A stretch of DNA of 64,000 bases from Sistotremastrum niveocremeum HHB9708 (GCA_001630475.1 KV419401.1:124001-188000); one strand, 5' to 3'. Positions 22,835 to 35,019 are shown, counted from the first letter of the stretch. Notes: generated from the letters alone by a model not told the origin. Numbers and translations are program-made.

Positions 22835-25800
22835 ATGAGCGAGACGTCGTTCAGGCTCCCAACTAATGTCACACCCGTGCACTATGGTCAGTGTCAAACA
22901 TGTACCTTTCTCGTCTGTCCTCACTGACCAGAAATGCATTTGATAGATCTCACTCTCCGGACAGATCTTAAATCGTTGACGTTTGACGGCTCTGCGTCCA
23001 TTGAGTAAATTTGTTTTTCTGCTAGATGGTCCAAGCGTTCCTGAGTTGTTAATAGGCTAGAGGTTCACGAAGATTCCTCTACAATCGCATTCAATGCTCA
23101 CGACGGTCTTGTTCTTGGCGATGTCACAGTCATTGGGACTGCACAAAGATGCCACAGAGCCATGGTATCTGAAAGAGCCAACGAAAGAGTTACCCTCAGC
23201 TTGGACCCTCCTCTTCCCGCGGAATCGAAGGCCCTAGTGAACTTGAATTATAGTTCGCAGTTGCGCACAAGCATGGGGGTAGGCTACAGTCGGTTCACAT
23301 AGTCTCCTTCTTACTTTCTCCTACAGTATCATTACAGCTCTTATGAATCTGATGGTCAAACCGTTTTCTATACCGCCACAGAATCTGCCGTAAGAGCGCT
23401 TCCTCGCACTTTGTCTTCACCTGTTCAATAGTTTACAGCCAATATATGCGCGAGCTGTGTTCCCATGTATGGACGAACCGTCACTGAAAGCGACATTCGC
23501 TATCCATATGATATCGAGGATTGGAACAGTCAATCTCAGCAACATGCCCGTCGAGTCTGAAGAGCTCTGTGACTCAGTTAACACCAAATCTGGGGTCTTG
23601 ATGGGGGCGTATTCGTTCCTATTGGCTAAGCTCAGGTTGGGCGGTGGAAGCGGATTGAGCGGTGGCTCTTCCGGAGATGCATGGAAGACAACGAATTTCA
23701 AGACCAGCCCAAAGGTTTGTCCAAGAATATTATCCTCACGGATCCGGAATTCTAACTGTGTAACAAAGATGTCTACATATTTGGTAGCCTTTGCAAACGG
23801 ACCCTTCGAATTTATCGAGAGCTCGTATAAAAGTCCTATTAGTGGAATGGTTCGACCTCTTCGTATCTACGGTAGGTCTCGCATCGTACATGTTTTGATA
23901 GTCTCCTCATCCGGTTCTTTTCTTAGCTACACCAGACATTATACAGCAAACGCAATGGGCATTGGATGTTACTACTCGAGTGGTACCTCTTTACGAGAAA
24001 ATGTTTGACATCGAATTCCCACTTCCAAAATTGGACACTGTTATTGTGATTGAGATTATAGCTGTCACAATTCGTCCCTAATAATTCTTATCAGGCTTCG
24101 AATTATTTGGGCGCGGCAGAAAATTGGGTAGGTTTATATTTGCATCATCGGAGATCGCATAGTATCTTAAATTATGGGCAGGGCTTAATCACTGGGCGCG
24201 CTTCCGACTATCTCCTTGATCCGAGTAGAGCAGACATCAGTTCAAGAAAAGCTATAGCTGCCATCCAAACTCATGAAGTTGCGCATCAGGTGCGATTTTT
24301 CAGATTATTCACCATCTCAGTCATCTGACGCGCAAGATAGTGGTTTGGGGTATGATCTCACTCCCTTATTACCTCGGGGGCTCTTCAACTGATTCCGATA
24401 AGGATGTGGTGACCATGGAATGGTGGGATAATCTGTGGCTCAACGAAGGTAGTTCACAAGGAATCCCGGCACAGATAAGCTTTGAATTTGTGAACAGGAT
24501 TCGCAACTATAGTGAGTGGATCGGGTCAAACGGCTCACGTAATAATTGACGTGTAATAGATGGGTGACATGGTGATGTTGAGTGAGTCGGTGTCGCCATC
24601 AGTCACTGTTTATCATTAATTTGATTCAGATAGGTATACCTAGGCATTTTCGTATCGCAACCTTCTCTCAATGAACAACAGGATCGAACCAGATTGGAAC
24701 GTCTACGCCGAATTCGGAGCTAAACAGCAAAGTGCAGCCTTGGCGCTCGATGCTCGTAAATCTTCGCATCCCATAGAGGTCGCAATCGAAGATCCCAACA
24801 TGATAGGCCAGGTCAGTTGGATGCCGTTTGTTGTAACTCCCTTTAAACGTGCGTGTAGATTTTCGATTCCTTATCCTACTCCAAAGGCGGTTCGGGTATG
24901 TGTTGTTATCCTATGAGAATTGTCGGCATAACCTTGGTGATGGCAGTCATGCGTATGCTCTCTGCATACCTTGGTGAAGAGGCTTTCTTGAAAGGGGTCT
25001 CCGTTTATTTAAAGAAGCACCTTTTCGGTAACACCGTCACGAACGACCTTTGGGATGGCATATCCGAAGCAACAGGTGAGTTTGAAGTTGGTCCGAAATA
25101 TTATAGGTTATCGATGTTTTATAGGACGTCCAATTCAAGACATAATGGACAACTGGATCCGCAAGGCAGGCTTGCTTCTCGTTCGTTATCCGTGCCCACA
25201 CTTACATTGAGCTACGATTCAGACTGGGTACCCCATGATCACAGTGTCTGAATCTTCCGGAGGCATCCATGTTAGACAAGACCGGTTCTTACTTCATGGC
25301 GCCGCAGATGAAGCAGATAATGAGACCATTTGGTTCGTGTCGTTCGCCGTTTGACTCAATTACTTCCTAGCTAAACGGCACCTCAGGCAGATCCCTTTGT
25401 CAATCACAGCCTCTGGAGACGACCAGGCCTCGGCCGTGCATCGAGACTTTTTGATGATTGATCGCGAGATCTTTATCGAGCTGGATGTCGAGAAGCCGTA
25501 TAAGCTGAATGGCGGCAACACCGGCTTCTGTGAGAAAATTTCGTTCTTGATGTTGGGGTCTTCGACTCAAACGTCCACAGATCGAGTCCTTTATGATGCA
25601 GATCGTGCTGCCGTAATTGCAGCTGAACTTGGGTTACAGCCTTCTGTTTTCGTCCTCGAAGATCGCATCGGATTCTTGTCTGATTCCCTGGCTCTTGCTC
25701 AGGCCTCTTATTCAAAGACGAGCGACTTTCTGAAATTTGTTCATCTTTTCCGGCATGACAAAGAACGTGAGCGCTCTACGTGTTTTGTTCATTCAATGTT

Positions 25801-27047
25801 TCTGAGTACATACAGATTTAGGATGGCGGCAAATGACCAACGGGCTTATAGAAGTGTCAAGCCTGTTCTGGGAAGACAAGGGCGTGCAAAATGGTCTTCA
25901 GGCATTCCAAGCAGTAATGAGATCTAACAGTTCGTCTTATCTCGCACTGACTAAATTCTCCAGTCTCTGTTTTCGCCCCTCGTCAAGCGTCTGGGTTACG
26001 ACAATGATGATAGTGACCATCCAGATATCATTCAACTCCGCACTCTGGCCATCACTCAGGCTGCCAATGCCGGCGTTATAGAGTAAGCTTCTAGATCGTC
26101 TTCGTCTTCCTAATATTGACCGATGCATTAGAGTGATCCACGAACTTCAGAGACGCTATGCGGCATTCTCCTCTGGGGAGCAGGGCGCGATCTCTCCTGA
26201 CTTACTCCTACCGACGTTCAAAACCGTGAGGTTCACACTTAAATTGACGTGTCCCAACTCAACCGTACTGTAGGTGGTCCAGCATGGAGGATTAAAAGAA
26301 TGGGAGGCTATGAAGAATATCTTTCGTGGACCCTCAACCCCAAATGCATCCGCCGCAGCTCTGTCGGTCCAATCCAATCCATGCCTTACCTGATTCATTC
26401 ACAACCTTTGTAGTAATGCCATGGCGTCCACGCGGGATCCCAATCTAATAGAGAAGACCTTGGCGTTCTTGAAGTCCGACGTCTTTGGGCAAGATCTCTA
26501 CAGATTTTGGAAAGCTTTACGAGATAATCCTTTCGCGAGAAGAATCGTCGCCAAGCATTTCTTCCAGAATTTCGACCATGTAACTGTCCCGTCTCGTTGG
26601 AGCATCCTGACACGAAATTTACGACATCTCATAGATCGCCAGTAAATACGATGGTGACGTCAACATTTTCTCAAGAGTCTTGGCAGTGAGTACCTCTCGA
26701 TTTAATTCAAAATTCGGTGCCGTTGACTTCGTTGCTTTGCTGAAGGCGACTTTCGACCGGTTCTGCACAAAAGCTGACATCGAGGAAGTCGAGGCATTTT
26801 TCAAGGTCGGTACCGTAACATCAGCCCTTCTTGGACGATGCTCACATACGTGCATATAGGAACGAGATACCAGGGTTTATTCCCTGGCACTGGCTCAGAC
26901 GCTCGAAATCATCCAAATCAATACTCGTTGGAGGGCGGTAATTATGTTTGATTCTTTGACAATGTCAATTGCTAAATATGTTTTTAGGAGAGCCTGGAAG
27001 ACGTGGAAACCTGGCTGACCAAATGGAGATTGTCCGAGGGCGTATAG
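22835..27047 (+). CDS. M1 zinc aminopeptidase (Ape2/Aap1 type), copy 1
   Basis: A gluzincin aminopeptidase that would trim N-terminal residues from peptides. The start MSETSFRLPTNVTPVHY is joined to DLTLRTDLKSL. Family blocks then follow: RAVFPCMDEPSLKATF, MSTYLVAFANGPFE, LPLPKLDT-like text, the substrate motif, HEVAHQ (HExxH), WFG, DVVTMEWWDNLWLNEG with the third zinc ligand Glu, then MRMLSAYLGEEAFL and a helical C-terminal domain ending WRLSEGV. The GAMEN motif is GAAEN here (codon 24116-24118). The zinc-site region is cut into tiny exons: 9 nt (24341-24349, WFG), 14 nt (24498-24511), 22 nt (24560-24581) and 4 nt (24630-24633). One later intron appears to use a GC donor (CGCAAG|GCAGGC, about 25172). 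More than 20 exons in all. It is followed directly by a paralogue on the same strand. No frame break was needed once these exons were used. Confidence 0.87.
24341..24349 (+). other. 9-nt micro-exon coding W-F-G, aminopeptidase copy 1
   Basis: TGGTTTGGG lies between ...AAGATAG and GTATGATC. It restores the invariant HExxHQWFG block in phase 0 at both ends. The same 9 nt occur as an exon in copy 2 at 29022-29030. Confidence 0.8.
24630..24633 (+). other. 4-nt micro-exon ATAG, aminopeptidase copy 1
   Basis: ATAG lies between TTGATTCAG and GTATAC. Splicing TTG-A to AT-AG to G-ATC-GAA gives L-N-R-I-E-P-D-W, matching the conserved L-D-R-x-x-P-E-W of the family. Without it the frame cannot be carried to the next exon at 24682. 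Confidence 0.7.
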
Positions 27048-27394
27048 GGACTGTTGTTGGCCCGATCGCCTTCAACGAGTTTAAGCGCCCTCTGAACTGT
27101 TTCTGCTATAATTCAATATCTTGGATTATGATCAATGAAATATTAGTCAAATTTAAGTTTCCATACCTCCATCATGTACTAGGACTGGGGATGAACGTAT
27201 ACCAGTACTATATGGAAGTCTGTAAATATAACTCGGCGCAGTCCCTGTGGGACGGACCGTGAGCGGCTTCAGGATGACCTTGAATATGACAACATCCGCT
27301 GCATGTGCTCTCGAGATCATCATTGCCTGCGCATTTGCTGCGTTGCAGAAGCACCCATTGCTTTTAAACGCGGAAGAATAGAGCAATCATCCTC
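27048..27394. other. Short spacer between the two aminopeptidase genes
   Basis: 347 bp with no coding signal; it must serve as terminator region of copy 1 and promoter of copy 2. Confidence 0.45.
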
Positions 27395-30300
27395 ATGCCA
27401 GTGAACGCGCAAGAAGGTGCGGTCGCTATGAGTGCAGCCTCGAGCCCATACAGACTCCCAGGAAATGTCAGGCCCGTACATTATGGTAGAGACAGTGTTG
27501 ACGAAGAATTTGCGTACGATGCTGAATGCTGCTTGCTAGATTTGAACATCAAGACAGACTTGGAGTCCTTGAGCTTCCAAGGCGTTGTGGTTGTTGAGTA
27601 ATCGATTTCACCCCAGTTTCTACTCTACGGCTGACGACCTCGCAGTCTCGAAGTCTCAGAAGAAACTTCTGAGATCGTTTTCAATGCAGCAGAGGACATC
27701 AAATTGAATGCCATAGTTCTTCATATTCAATCACAATCGCTGGAGAAGGAAGACCTTCAATTTGGTACGGACCTCGATCCTCAATACGAGCGTGTCACGA
27801 TACGCACTCGCAAACCTCTTCTTGAGGGCTCAAAGCCTCAATTGACTATCGTATTTGGGGGGAAATTGAGTGGAAGCAGTCTTGGTGTATGCCACATTCG
27901 ATCCAAAAGCCATTGTACTGAACGCAGACTAGTATCACTCAAGTTCCTATCAAGTCAATGGAACACAGAAACATTGCTCCGTCACGCAATTTGAGGTATG
28001 TCACTTTACTTTCATCGAGTTGCCCATCTGCACATGCTAATACTTTCCCAGCCCACCTTTGCGAGAAGAGCATTCCCATGCTGGGATGAACCCGCCTTCA
28101 AGGCCTCCTACAAAATCACTATGGTCTCCCGAGAAGAAACTGTCAATATTAGCAATATGCCGGTTGCGTCTGAAAAAGCTTACACCTCTGCTCAAGCAAC
28201 TGGAGGCTATGGCATTTGGTCGACACTGTCATCCGCCTTCAGCTATCTCACCTTGAGGAAGGGCGCCGAACCTCAGAGTGATATCAAAGCTTTTAGTTTG
28301 GGCGATGGGCGATGGAAGTCGACCGAATTTGAGACCAGCCCTGTGGTACGTGTGCTCTCATGATGGTCCAGTTTGGCTATCTTATTTTTCACAATGTAGA
28401 TGTCGACATACCTCGTAGCATTTGCGAATGGGGACTTCAAGGTCGTTGAGGACTCATACACTAGCCCTATCAGCGAAAAAGTGATACCTGTCCGAGTTTA
28501 TAGTACGCCTCCACTTTACTTTCCACTCTTTGCGATAGTTAAATCACGTCTTTCAGCTACTCCCGATGGTGAAGGCCAAGCCGAATGGAGCTTAAATGTC
28601 TCGAAAACCGTCATGCCTTTGTACGAGAAGGTCTTTGATGTTGAATTTCCACTACCGAAGTTGGATACCTTGGTGGTGCGCTGATTATACCTGCATCTTC
28701 GTTTCATTGAGCTAATTCCTTCGTCAGGCAAACGATTATCATGGTTAGTGTCTTTCTCCAGGCTTCGGTTCAAGCGCTTAAGCTCTTCAACTGATTAGGC
28801 GCGATGGAGAACTGGGTAGCGCGCTACTTAAATCATTGGTGGCACTCTCTAATAGCCAATTAGGGTCTCATTATCGGCCAGCCCAATGTTTACCTTATGG
28901 ATCCAAATAAGCCAGACTTCAACACCACCCAGCGAATTGCTGAGGTTCAAACCCATGAGATAGCACATCAGGTAGGCATCACTCATCGAGAGGTGTTGAG
29001 ATCGGGACTAAATCATATCAGTGGTTTGGGGTATGCGGCTTCTTTTTGCACACTGATTTCCGTTGACCTGAATCAAGAACATCGTGACAATGTCCTGGTG
29101 GGATAACCTGTGGCTCAACGAAGGTAGGCCGCGTGGGCTATTATGGCCCTTTCAAAAGCTCATCATTGTGGCCAGGTTTCGCTACCATAGTCAGTTCATC
29201 GATCATTCCTTTCACGCCTTTTGATTTTACATCATGCTAGATGGGTGCCTTGATAATATTGGGTGAGTCATACAACATTGCATTGACAGACCGGCCAGAC
29301 AATTTCTTGTAGACAGGTATGGCCTCGAGGCTTCCTGGAGGTCTCTTTCTGAGCTTGCCTTGTAGGGTCAAACCCGAATGGAATTCGTCTGCAAGGTTTC
29401 TTATCAGCCAGACCTCTGACGCCTTAGCGTTGGATTCCCGAAGATCCTCGCATCCTATCCAGAACCCTGTTGATAATCCAAACGAAATCAAGCAGGTATG
29501 ATGAGCGTGATATTCTCGGATGCCCTTCGATCTAATACAATATATGTCCAGCTTCTCGACCAACTGACTTATGCGAAAGCCGCTTCCGGTAAGTTGTCTC
29601 GCTGAATAGATGTATCATCTTTATTCACGATTGAATCGTATAGTTTTGCGCATGCTATCAGCATATGTCGGGGAAGAACAGTTCCTAAAGGGTGTTTCGT
29701 TGTATTTGAAGAAACATTTATATGGCAATAGCACCGCCAACGACTTATGGGATGGGATCGCTGAAGCTACAGGTGAGAATATATCAGACTTGACTCTCGT
29801 CTTCTTATATCTGGTCGCACAGGACTGGATATTCGGTCACTGATGGATAACTGGATCACTAAGGTATTTCTTCTCTACCTGATTCAATGATCAATTGTCG
29901 ATTTCGTTTAGATCGGCTACCCTGTTGTGACCGTAACGGAGAAGGAGTCGGGTGTTATACACATCAGGCAAGACAGATTCCTGGTCGATGGTTCTCCATC
30001 TTCCGAGGAAAACAAGACGCTGTGGTATGGATCCGATATAACCTATCTCACCTTGTGTCTGACCAAGGACAGGAACGTTCCCCTCTCGATTTTGACCTCT
30101 GACGAGATTTTCAAAAAATCAACCGCGCAGCACACGCTGTTGGACCAACGAGAGACAGACATACAGCTAGACACGACAAAACCATTCAAGCTCAATGGCG
30201 GGAGTACCGGCGTTTGTAAGTCCCTAGTATGATCTTTGCCCAAAATTAAGTAATGTAATTTCTTTCAGATCGCGTGCGCTATAGCACAGAACGCGCCCAA

Positions 30301-31737
30301 GCAATCGCAAAAGAAGCGGCTAAAGAGGATTCAATATTCAAGACTGAAGATCGAATTGGACTTGTGTCTGACACCCTAGCTCTTGCGCAAGCATCGCTCT
30401 CGGACACGAGCAGTTTGCTCAACGTCATAGAATTGTTCAAAGACGACAAAGAAAGTAAGCATCTCAAATGAATACTCCTCCATTCGTTTGAATTGATGCG
30501 TCTGGATCAAGATTTGGGATGGACTGCTATGAATGACGCAATCACAAAACTCGTCAATATTTTCTGGGAAGATGAGGAGTTGTCGGAAGGGCTTCGCATT
30601 TTCCAGCAAGTGAGTTAATTTTAAGTTCATTGAGATACGTTTGATTTAGCGAATGACCAGTCATTGTACGCTCCGATTGTTGAGAGACTGGGCTATGACA
30701 ATCAGGATGACGAAGCCGTGGACGTGAAAGGACTGCGAACACTGGCAATAGCAAGAGCGGCTGCCGTAGGAGAACCTAAGTAAGCTCGACCCTCTCATGG
30801 TACTCTTCCCCGATCTCATCCCCTTGTAGAGTAGTCAAAGAGCTTTTGTCCCGCTGGAAAGCGTACAATGAAGGCGACGAGAGCGCCATCCCAGCGGATA
30901 TTCTCGGGGCTACTTTCAGAGTGGTGAGATCGCTCGGTGTTGTCCTACTTCGTTATTAAAATGGATGATCAGGCGGTCGAACATGGCGGTCGCGCCGAAT
31001 GGGAGACTATGAAGAAGATATACGAGTCAGGCTCTTCACCGGCCACGCACTTACCAGCCATGTGTGTTGCTCTTCCTCTTCACGATGATCTCTCCCTGAA
31101 TGAGAACTTGCAGCGGTGGGATGTGTAACTCGAAAGATCCCGAACTGATCAAGGAAGTTATCGAGTATACCAAAAAACCGCTTCGTACTCAGGACTTCGA
31201 CTCGTTTTGGATTACTCTTGCCAATAATCCATTCGCCAGAAGAATTTCGATTGACTATACATATGAGAACTTTGATGCTGTGAGCTCGGGTCTGTTCACA
31301 GGCTCGACCACTTGCTTACTAGTAACCCGCTCCAGATCACGGAGCGGTTTGGAAGGGGGTTCAATACCATGAAAAATATCATCGAGGTATGTGACAAAGC
31401 CTCCGCCTATCGAAAGTGTTTCTAAACGCGTTATTCATCGGATAGAGCACATTTGGAAAGTTGACAACCGAAGAAGACGCGACTAAACTGGAGAGTTTTT
31501 TGGAGGTGGCTACTGTTCGGCTCCATTCAGCATAAGCCCTCTGATCACAGGACTTATAGAATAAAGACACCGCTGGGTATAACATGGCTGTAGCGCAAAC
31601 GCTGGAGTTGATTCGCGTGAATACCAAATGGCGGAAGGTGCGTGCTTGTTCATCGACATTCTCAGGATAACATTGACGTGTCATAGAATGCAACCGAGGA
31701 CGTCAAGGGGTGGCTGGATGAGAGAAAGATGATCTAG
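27395..31737 (+). CDS. M1 zinc aminopeptidase (Ape2/Aap1 type), copy 2
   Basis: A full second M1 aminopeptidase. The first ATG (27395) gives MPVNAQEGAVAMSAASS; an inner ATG at 27428 matches the start of copy 1 better. Blocks in order: SPYRLPGNVRPVHY, DLNIKTDLESLSF, TQFEPTFARRAFPCWDEPA, MSTYLVAFANGDF, the standard GAMEN motif (A-N-D-Y-H-GAMENW), HEIAHQ, WFG, NIVTMSWWDNLWLNEG, then FATIMGALIIL, DRVKPEWN, LRMLSAYVGEEQFLK, and a C-terminal helical domain to DERKMI. Tiny exons are 16 nt (28728-28743), 17 nt (28799-28815, GAMENW), 9 nt (29022-29030), 14 nt (29176-29189), 22 nt (29241-29262) and 4 nt (29313-29316). All residues needed for zinc and peptide amino-end binding are present, so this copy should be active. 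Confidence 0.9.
29022..29030 (+). other. 9-nt micro-exon coding W-F-G, aminopeptidase copy 2
   Basis: TGGTTTGGG lies between CATATCAG and GTATGCGG, at the same place as in copy 1, right after the HEIAHQ exon. Confidence 0.8.
29313..29316 (+). other. 4-nt micro-exon ACAG, aminopeptidase copy 2
   Basis: ACAG lies between TTCTTGTAG and GTATGG. TTG-G + AC-AG + G-GTC-AAA yields L-D-R-V-K-P-E-W, exactly the family consensus. An alternative that ends the first intron after ACAG and reads on from GTATGG is also open for 15 codons in this copy, but not in copy 1. Confidence 0.75.
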
Positions 31738-32027
31738 CGTGTTATGGAAGCGTTCGAGATAGTCACGTCACGATTGTGCAAATGGAAAATCAAAATGCAA
31801 ATGATCGGCACAAATTACAAAAGGCTTGTAGAAGAAATGTAGTGGCAGACATGTTGCTCTGGCCCACAACACTCAGCCAATGCCTCGATATCCTAGCTCG
31901 AATCCCACCTCCAACTGCAAATTACCTCAGAGCTTCCGATGTGATAATAAACGCGGCGACGACGGTTGCAGTTGAAGAGCGCGTGACATCGCGTGCTGTC
32001 ACAGAGTGTGCTTTCAGTTCCACCGTC

Positions 32028-33024
32028 ATGCCAGGTCCCCGCAATCGCAACAAGCAGCGAAAGCTTGCCATTAAAAAAGAGAAAGCAGCGGCCAAATCAA
32101 AGACTGTCGTTGAACCCCCTCCATCTAGCCCTTCCCCTCCTCCTTTGCCCCAAACTCAGCCGCTGCTTGAGCCTAGCGACAGCCGCGAGAGCTCGTATGA
32201 ACCTGACGTTCAGACGCCTCTTGAAGAGAGACAATGCGATCCAATCATCCAGGCTCCTAGAACTCCTTCGCCAGTGCAGTCGTTGCCTCCACCACCGCCG
32301 ACCAAAAGCTCCCTCCCATACATTCATCCTGATGATCCGCTACCGATGCCATGCGTCCATGACCCAGGCAATGGTCCTCGAGTGAAAGACCTATTCGCTT
32401 TCATCGAATCTGCCTATGCGACAAAACCTACGCTGGATGATCCTCAGTGCAGGGAATATTACTATCAGGATGTGCTGGATTTATTGGTGGAGCTGCTACC
32501 TCGAGAGACGGCCGTGGTACGTTTTCCTTCATTCAGATCCAATCATATAATCTCAATTTTATCACAGATCCTGTGGTATAACAAGACCCGACTGAATGCC
32601 CGTATCTGTCCTACTTGCAGACGTTTCTACAAGATCGGGCAGACGTTGCCCACGCATGCTATGGAAGCGCCGCTTGATGAGAAATCAAAGCCTCTTCTTG
32701 AACAGGAGCAGACTTTAAGCGGGATCTGTAAGAATTTGATCAGCCATCAGGGACATCACCGTTTGCTAAATCGCCTCCGCAGGTTCATTCTTGTGCTTTG
32801 GCGTTGCTGTCTATAATTATCCAGGGACAGTGGATGCGTGGGGATTGCCAGGATGGGAGATGGACGACGCCACTCGGGACCTTCTAAATGCACCGAGCCT
32901 CGGAGCGCAAGACGAGGGCCTTGGCCTATTAGTCAAGTTGTCGAGATTAAACGACCCTGGCTTCCAAGACTTGCTCACTGCCATGGACGACGAAGAGAAG
33001 GAAGCCGATCTGAATAGAAATTAG
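32028..33024 (+). CDS. Hypothetical protein with basic N-terminus and Pro-rich region
   Basis: Three exons are inferred (32028-32516, from 32568, and a last exon to 33024) giving about 300 residues. The start MPGPRNRNKQRKLAIKKEK is strongly basic and could act as a nuclear or nucleolar signal. It is followed by a Pro/Ser-rich low-complexity stretch (about residues 30-105) and then by a folded-looking part with DLFAFIESAYATKPTLDDP, YYYQDVLDLLVELLP, ICPTCRRFYKIGQ and GVAVYNYPGTVDAWG. The single CPTC pair is not enough for a zinc finger. I do not recognise the family, although composition, splice sites and Trp/Tyr content support a real gene. The frame is open further upstream, but 32028 gives the best start. 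Confidence 0.6.
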
Positions 33025-33083
33025 GGTAACTAGTCGGAGTTTTGTATTAGCCTCCGAAGAAAACAGCTTCGTTCATTTGTAGT

Positions 33084-34845
33084 GTGCACACGATGCAAAG
33101 TGAACCCGAGTCCGGATCAGCGACCAGTATTGACGACCAGAGAACCCCAAGAGCGCAGCCATCAATTATCACCTTACTTGATGACAATCCATCCCAGCTA
33201 AGCTTAGCTTCAACATCCACTCGCTCGACCCCGACGCTCGCTACCGAACCTTTGCTTTCTCTCAACGCTACTCCCACCATGTCGGCTGCTACACTACCAT
33301 CGCCCATATCTGCCCAAGCCTCCTCATCACGACCAAGCCGAAGTACGAGCTCCAGATCACGAGCAGCCTCCACATCAACCCTCAAACGATCAAACGGCAG
33401 CACCAAATCGACATCAGAAGCGACCGTGAAAGAAGGGACTTCAGCTTCAGGTTCAACGCCACCGGTCCCCAATCGCCAGACTTATCGCACAGTACCTAAA
33501 CTTCCTGAAGGCGATGTCGAAGAATGTCCGCCAACGATGATGTACTGGTCGAAAGCTCCTGTCTATGGTACAATACCTCGTAGAGGGCTCAAGTGCCACA
33601 CAGTGACTTTGGTGGATAATACGGCATGGATGTTTGGAGGAACGAATCTTATCTCCTCATCTTCCAGTGCAGTTGAAACACCAGAGGCAGGGTGTTGGGA
33701 TGAAGTGTGCGTCCAATTCGTATCGTCTTTCATACCCGTTCTCACCTTCGACCAGATATACATTCGATACAGGTTCCGCCTCTTTTCACAAACTCCAGAC
33801 CAGTTTCTGAACCCTTATCGCAGATACTATGCAATGGGGTCATCCATTAATGCACGGTGACTTGCCACCGCCATCAAAGGGCCACACAGCTACTCAGATT
33901 GAGCGTCGGATATTTGTTTTCGGCGGCGGAAGGGGTACACAATACTATGATACGCTGTATTATCTCGTATGTCGTCGTCTTACCTACCCATGCCTCCCTG
34001 ACTCTGATCCCAGGACCCACTATATCGCAAATGGACTCTAGTGACCTATCCCGAAGGTGCCATCAAACCCAGTGCTCGTCGATCACACGCAGCAGCAGCA
34101 AAGGGTAGTAAGCTGTATATCTTTGGTGGCGGAACAGGCGGCACGGCTCTGAACGATTTATGGTGTATCGACCTCACGAAGATCGACAACCGAAACGGAC
34201 ATGTTCGATGGGAAAAGATCGATGTGCAGGGTGACAAGCCACCCGCACGGGGATACGCTTCAATGTGTATCGTTCAACATCATATCATCATCTATGGAGG
34301 AAGTTCGAGAGGGGAATTTCAGAGCAGTGATATGTGGATGTTTGACACGAGTGCGTTTATCTATTCTTTCCTCGATGACGAGGATGGCTGAGCAGAAACG
34401 CAGACCTGAGTACTTGGCATGAAATTCAGGCGCCTGGAGGAGCCCCACGAGCTGCACACTCGTGTGTACAAGTCGGGTCATGTCTTTTTATCTTTGGGGG
34501 CCTGCTAAGAGAAGACAGCGGTGACGGATTTGTCCTGTTCAACCTAGGTTCGGAGGCTTCTTTCAGTCCTGGTCCTGAATTCTAACTTCTTGATCATTAG
34601 TCACTCTAAGTTGGGAGGCCTTGCCCACAAGAGGAACACCACCACCAGGCACACGAGCTTTCCATCAGTGCATCCTTGTAGATGGTCGGATGTTTATCAT
34701 CGGTGGACTGGAAGGCCGGAAGCTTCAGCACGACGTGTACATTCTCGACTTGGCGACATATGCGTATTATCCTCAAGTTACAAACTTCGATATTAATTTG
34801 AATCCGCCCCTTGAGCAGGAGGAAGTAAGCTCAAATTATTTCTGA
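33084..34845 (+). CDS. Kelch-repeat protein
   Basis: After a Ser/Thr-rich disordered N-terminus of about 130 residues, the protein has five or six Kelch blades: RGLKCHTVTLVDNTAWMFGG, SKGHTATQIERRIFVFGGG, ARRSHAAAAKGSKLYIFGGG, ARGYASMCIVQHHIIIYGG, RAAHSCVQVGSCLFIFGG and TRAFHQCILVDGRMFIIGG. Each has the Kelch diglycine and a spaced Trp/Tyr. Exons include a 17-nt one (33756-33772) that joins DEV to YTFDT and DTMQWG. Kelch propellers bind proteins; among fungal homologues the layout resembles Tea1/Kel1-type polarity factors, but the C-terminal coiled coil of those is missing, so the exact role is open. The gene follows the Pro-rich protein gene by about 60 bp on the same strand. Confidence 0.85.
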
Positions 34846-35019
34846 TCTCAGTTTCTTTTTGGTTTAGTTATGGGTTTTAACAGTATGAAGATACCCGGGA
34901 TGATATACAGTAATGCAGATTAATGCTTGATTCGTTTGGAGGTAATACAGTGATGATGGTTTCATTGCTATGCGATGCGACTTCTTCTGCTTGATTCCAC
35001 TTCTTCAATATGTTCTCGA

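Noticed and set aside
24300-24700. Aminopeptidase copy 1 as a pseudogene
   Set aside because: Apparent frame breaks vanish when the 9-, 14-, 22- and 4-nt exons are used, and the same exon plan exists in copy 2.
31880-31910. AGCTCGAATCC resembling a tRNA B box
   Set aside because: No A box or cloverleaf could be drawn around it; it lies before the Pro-rich protein gene.
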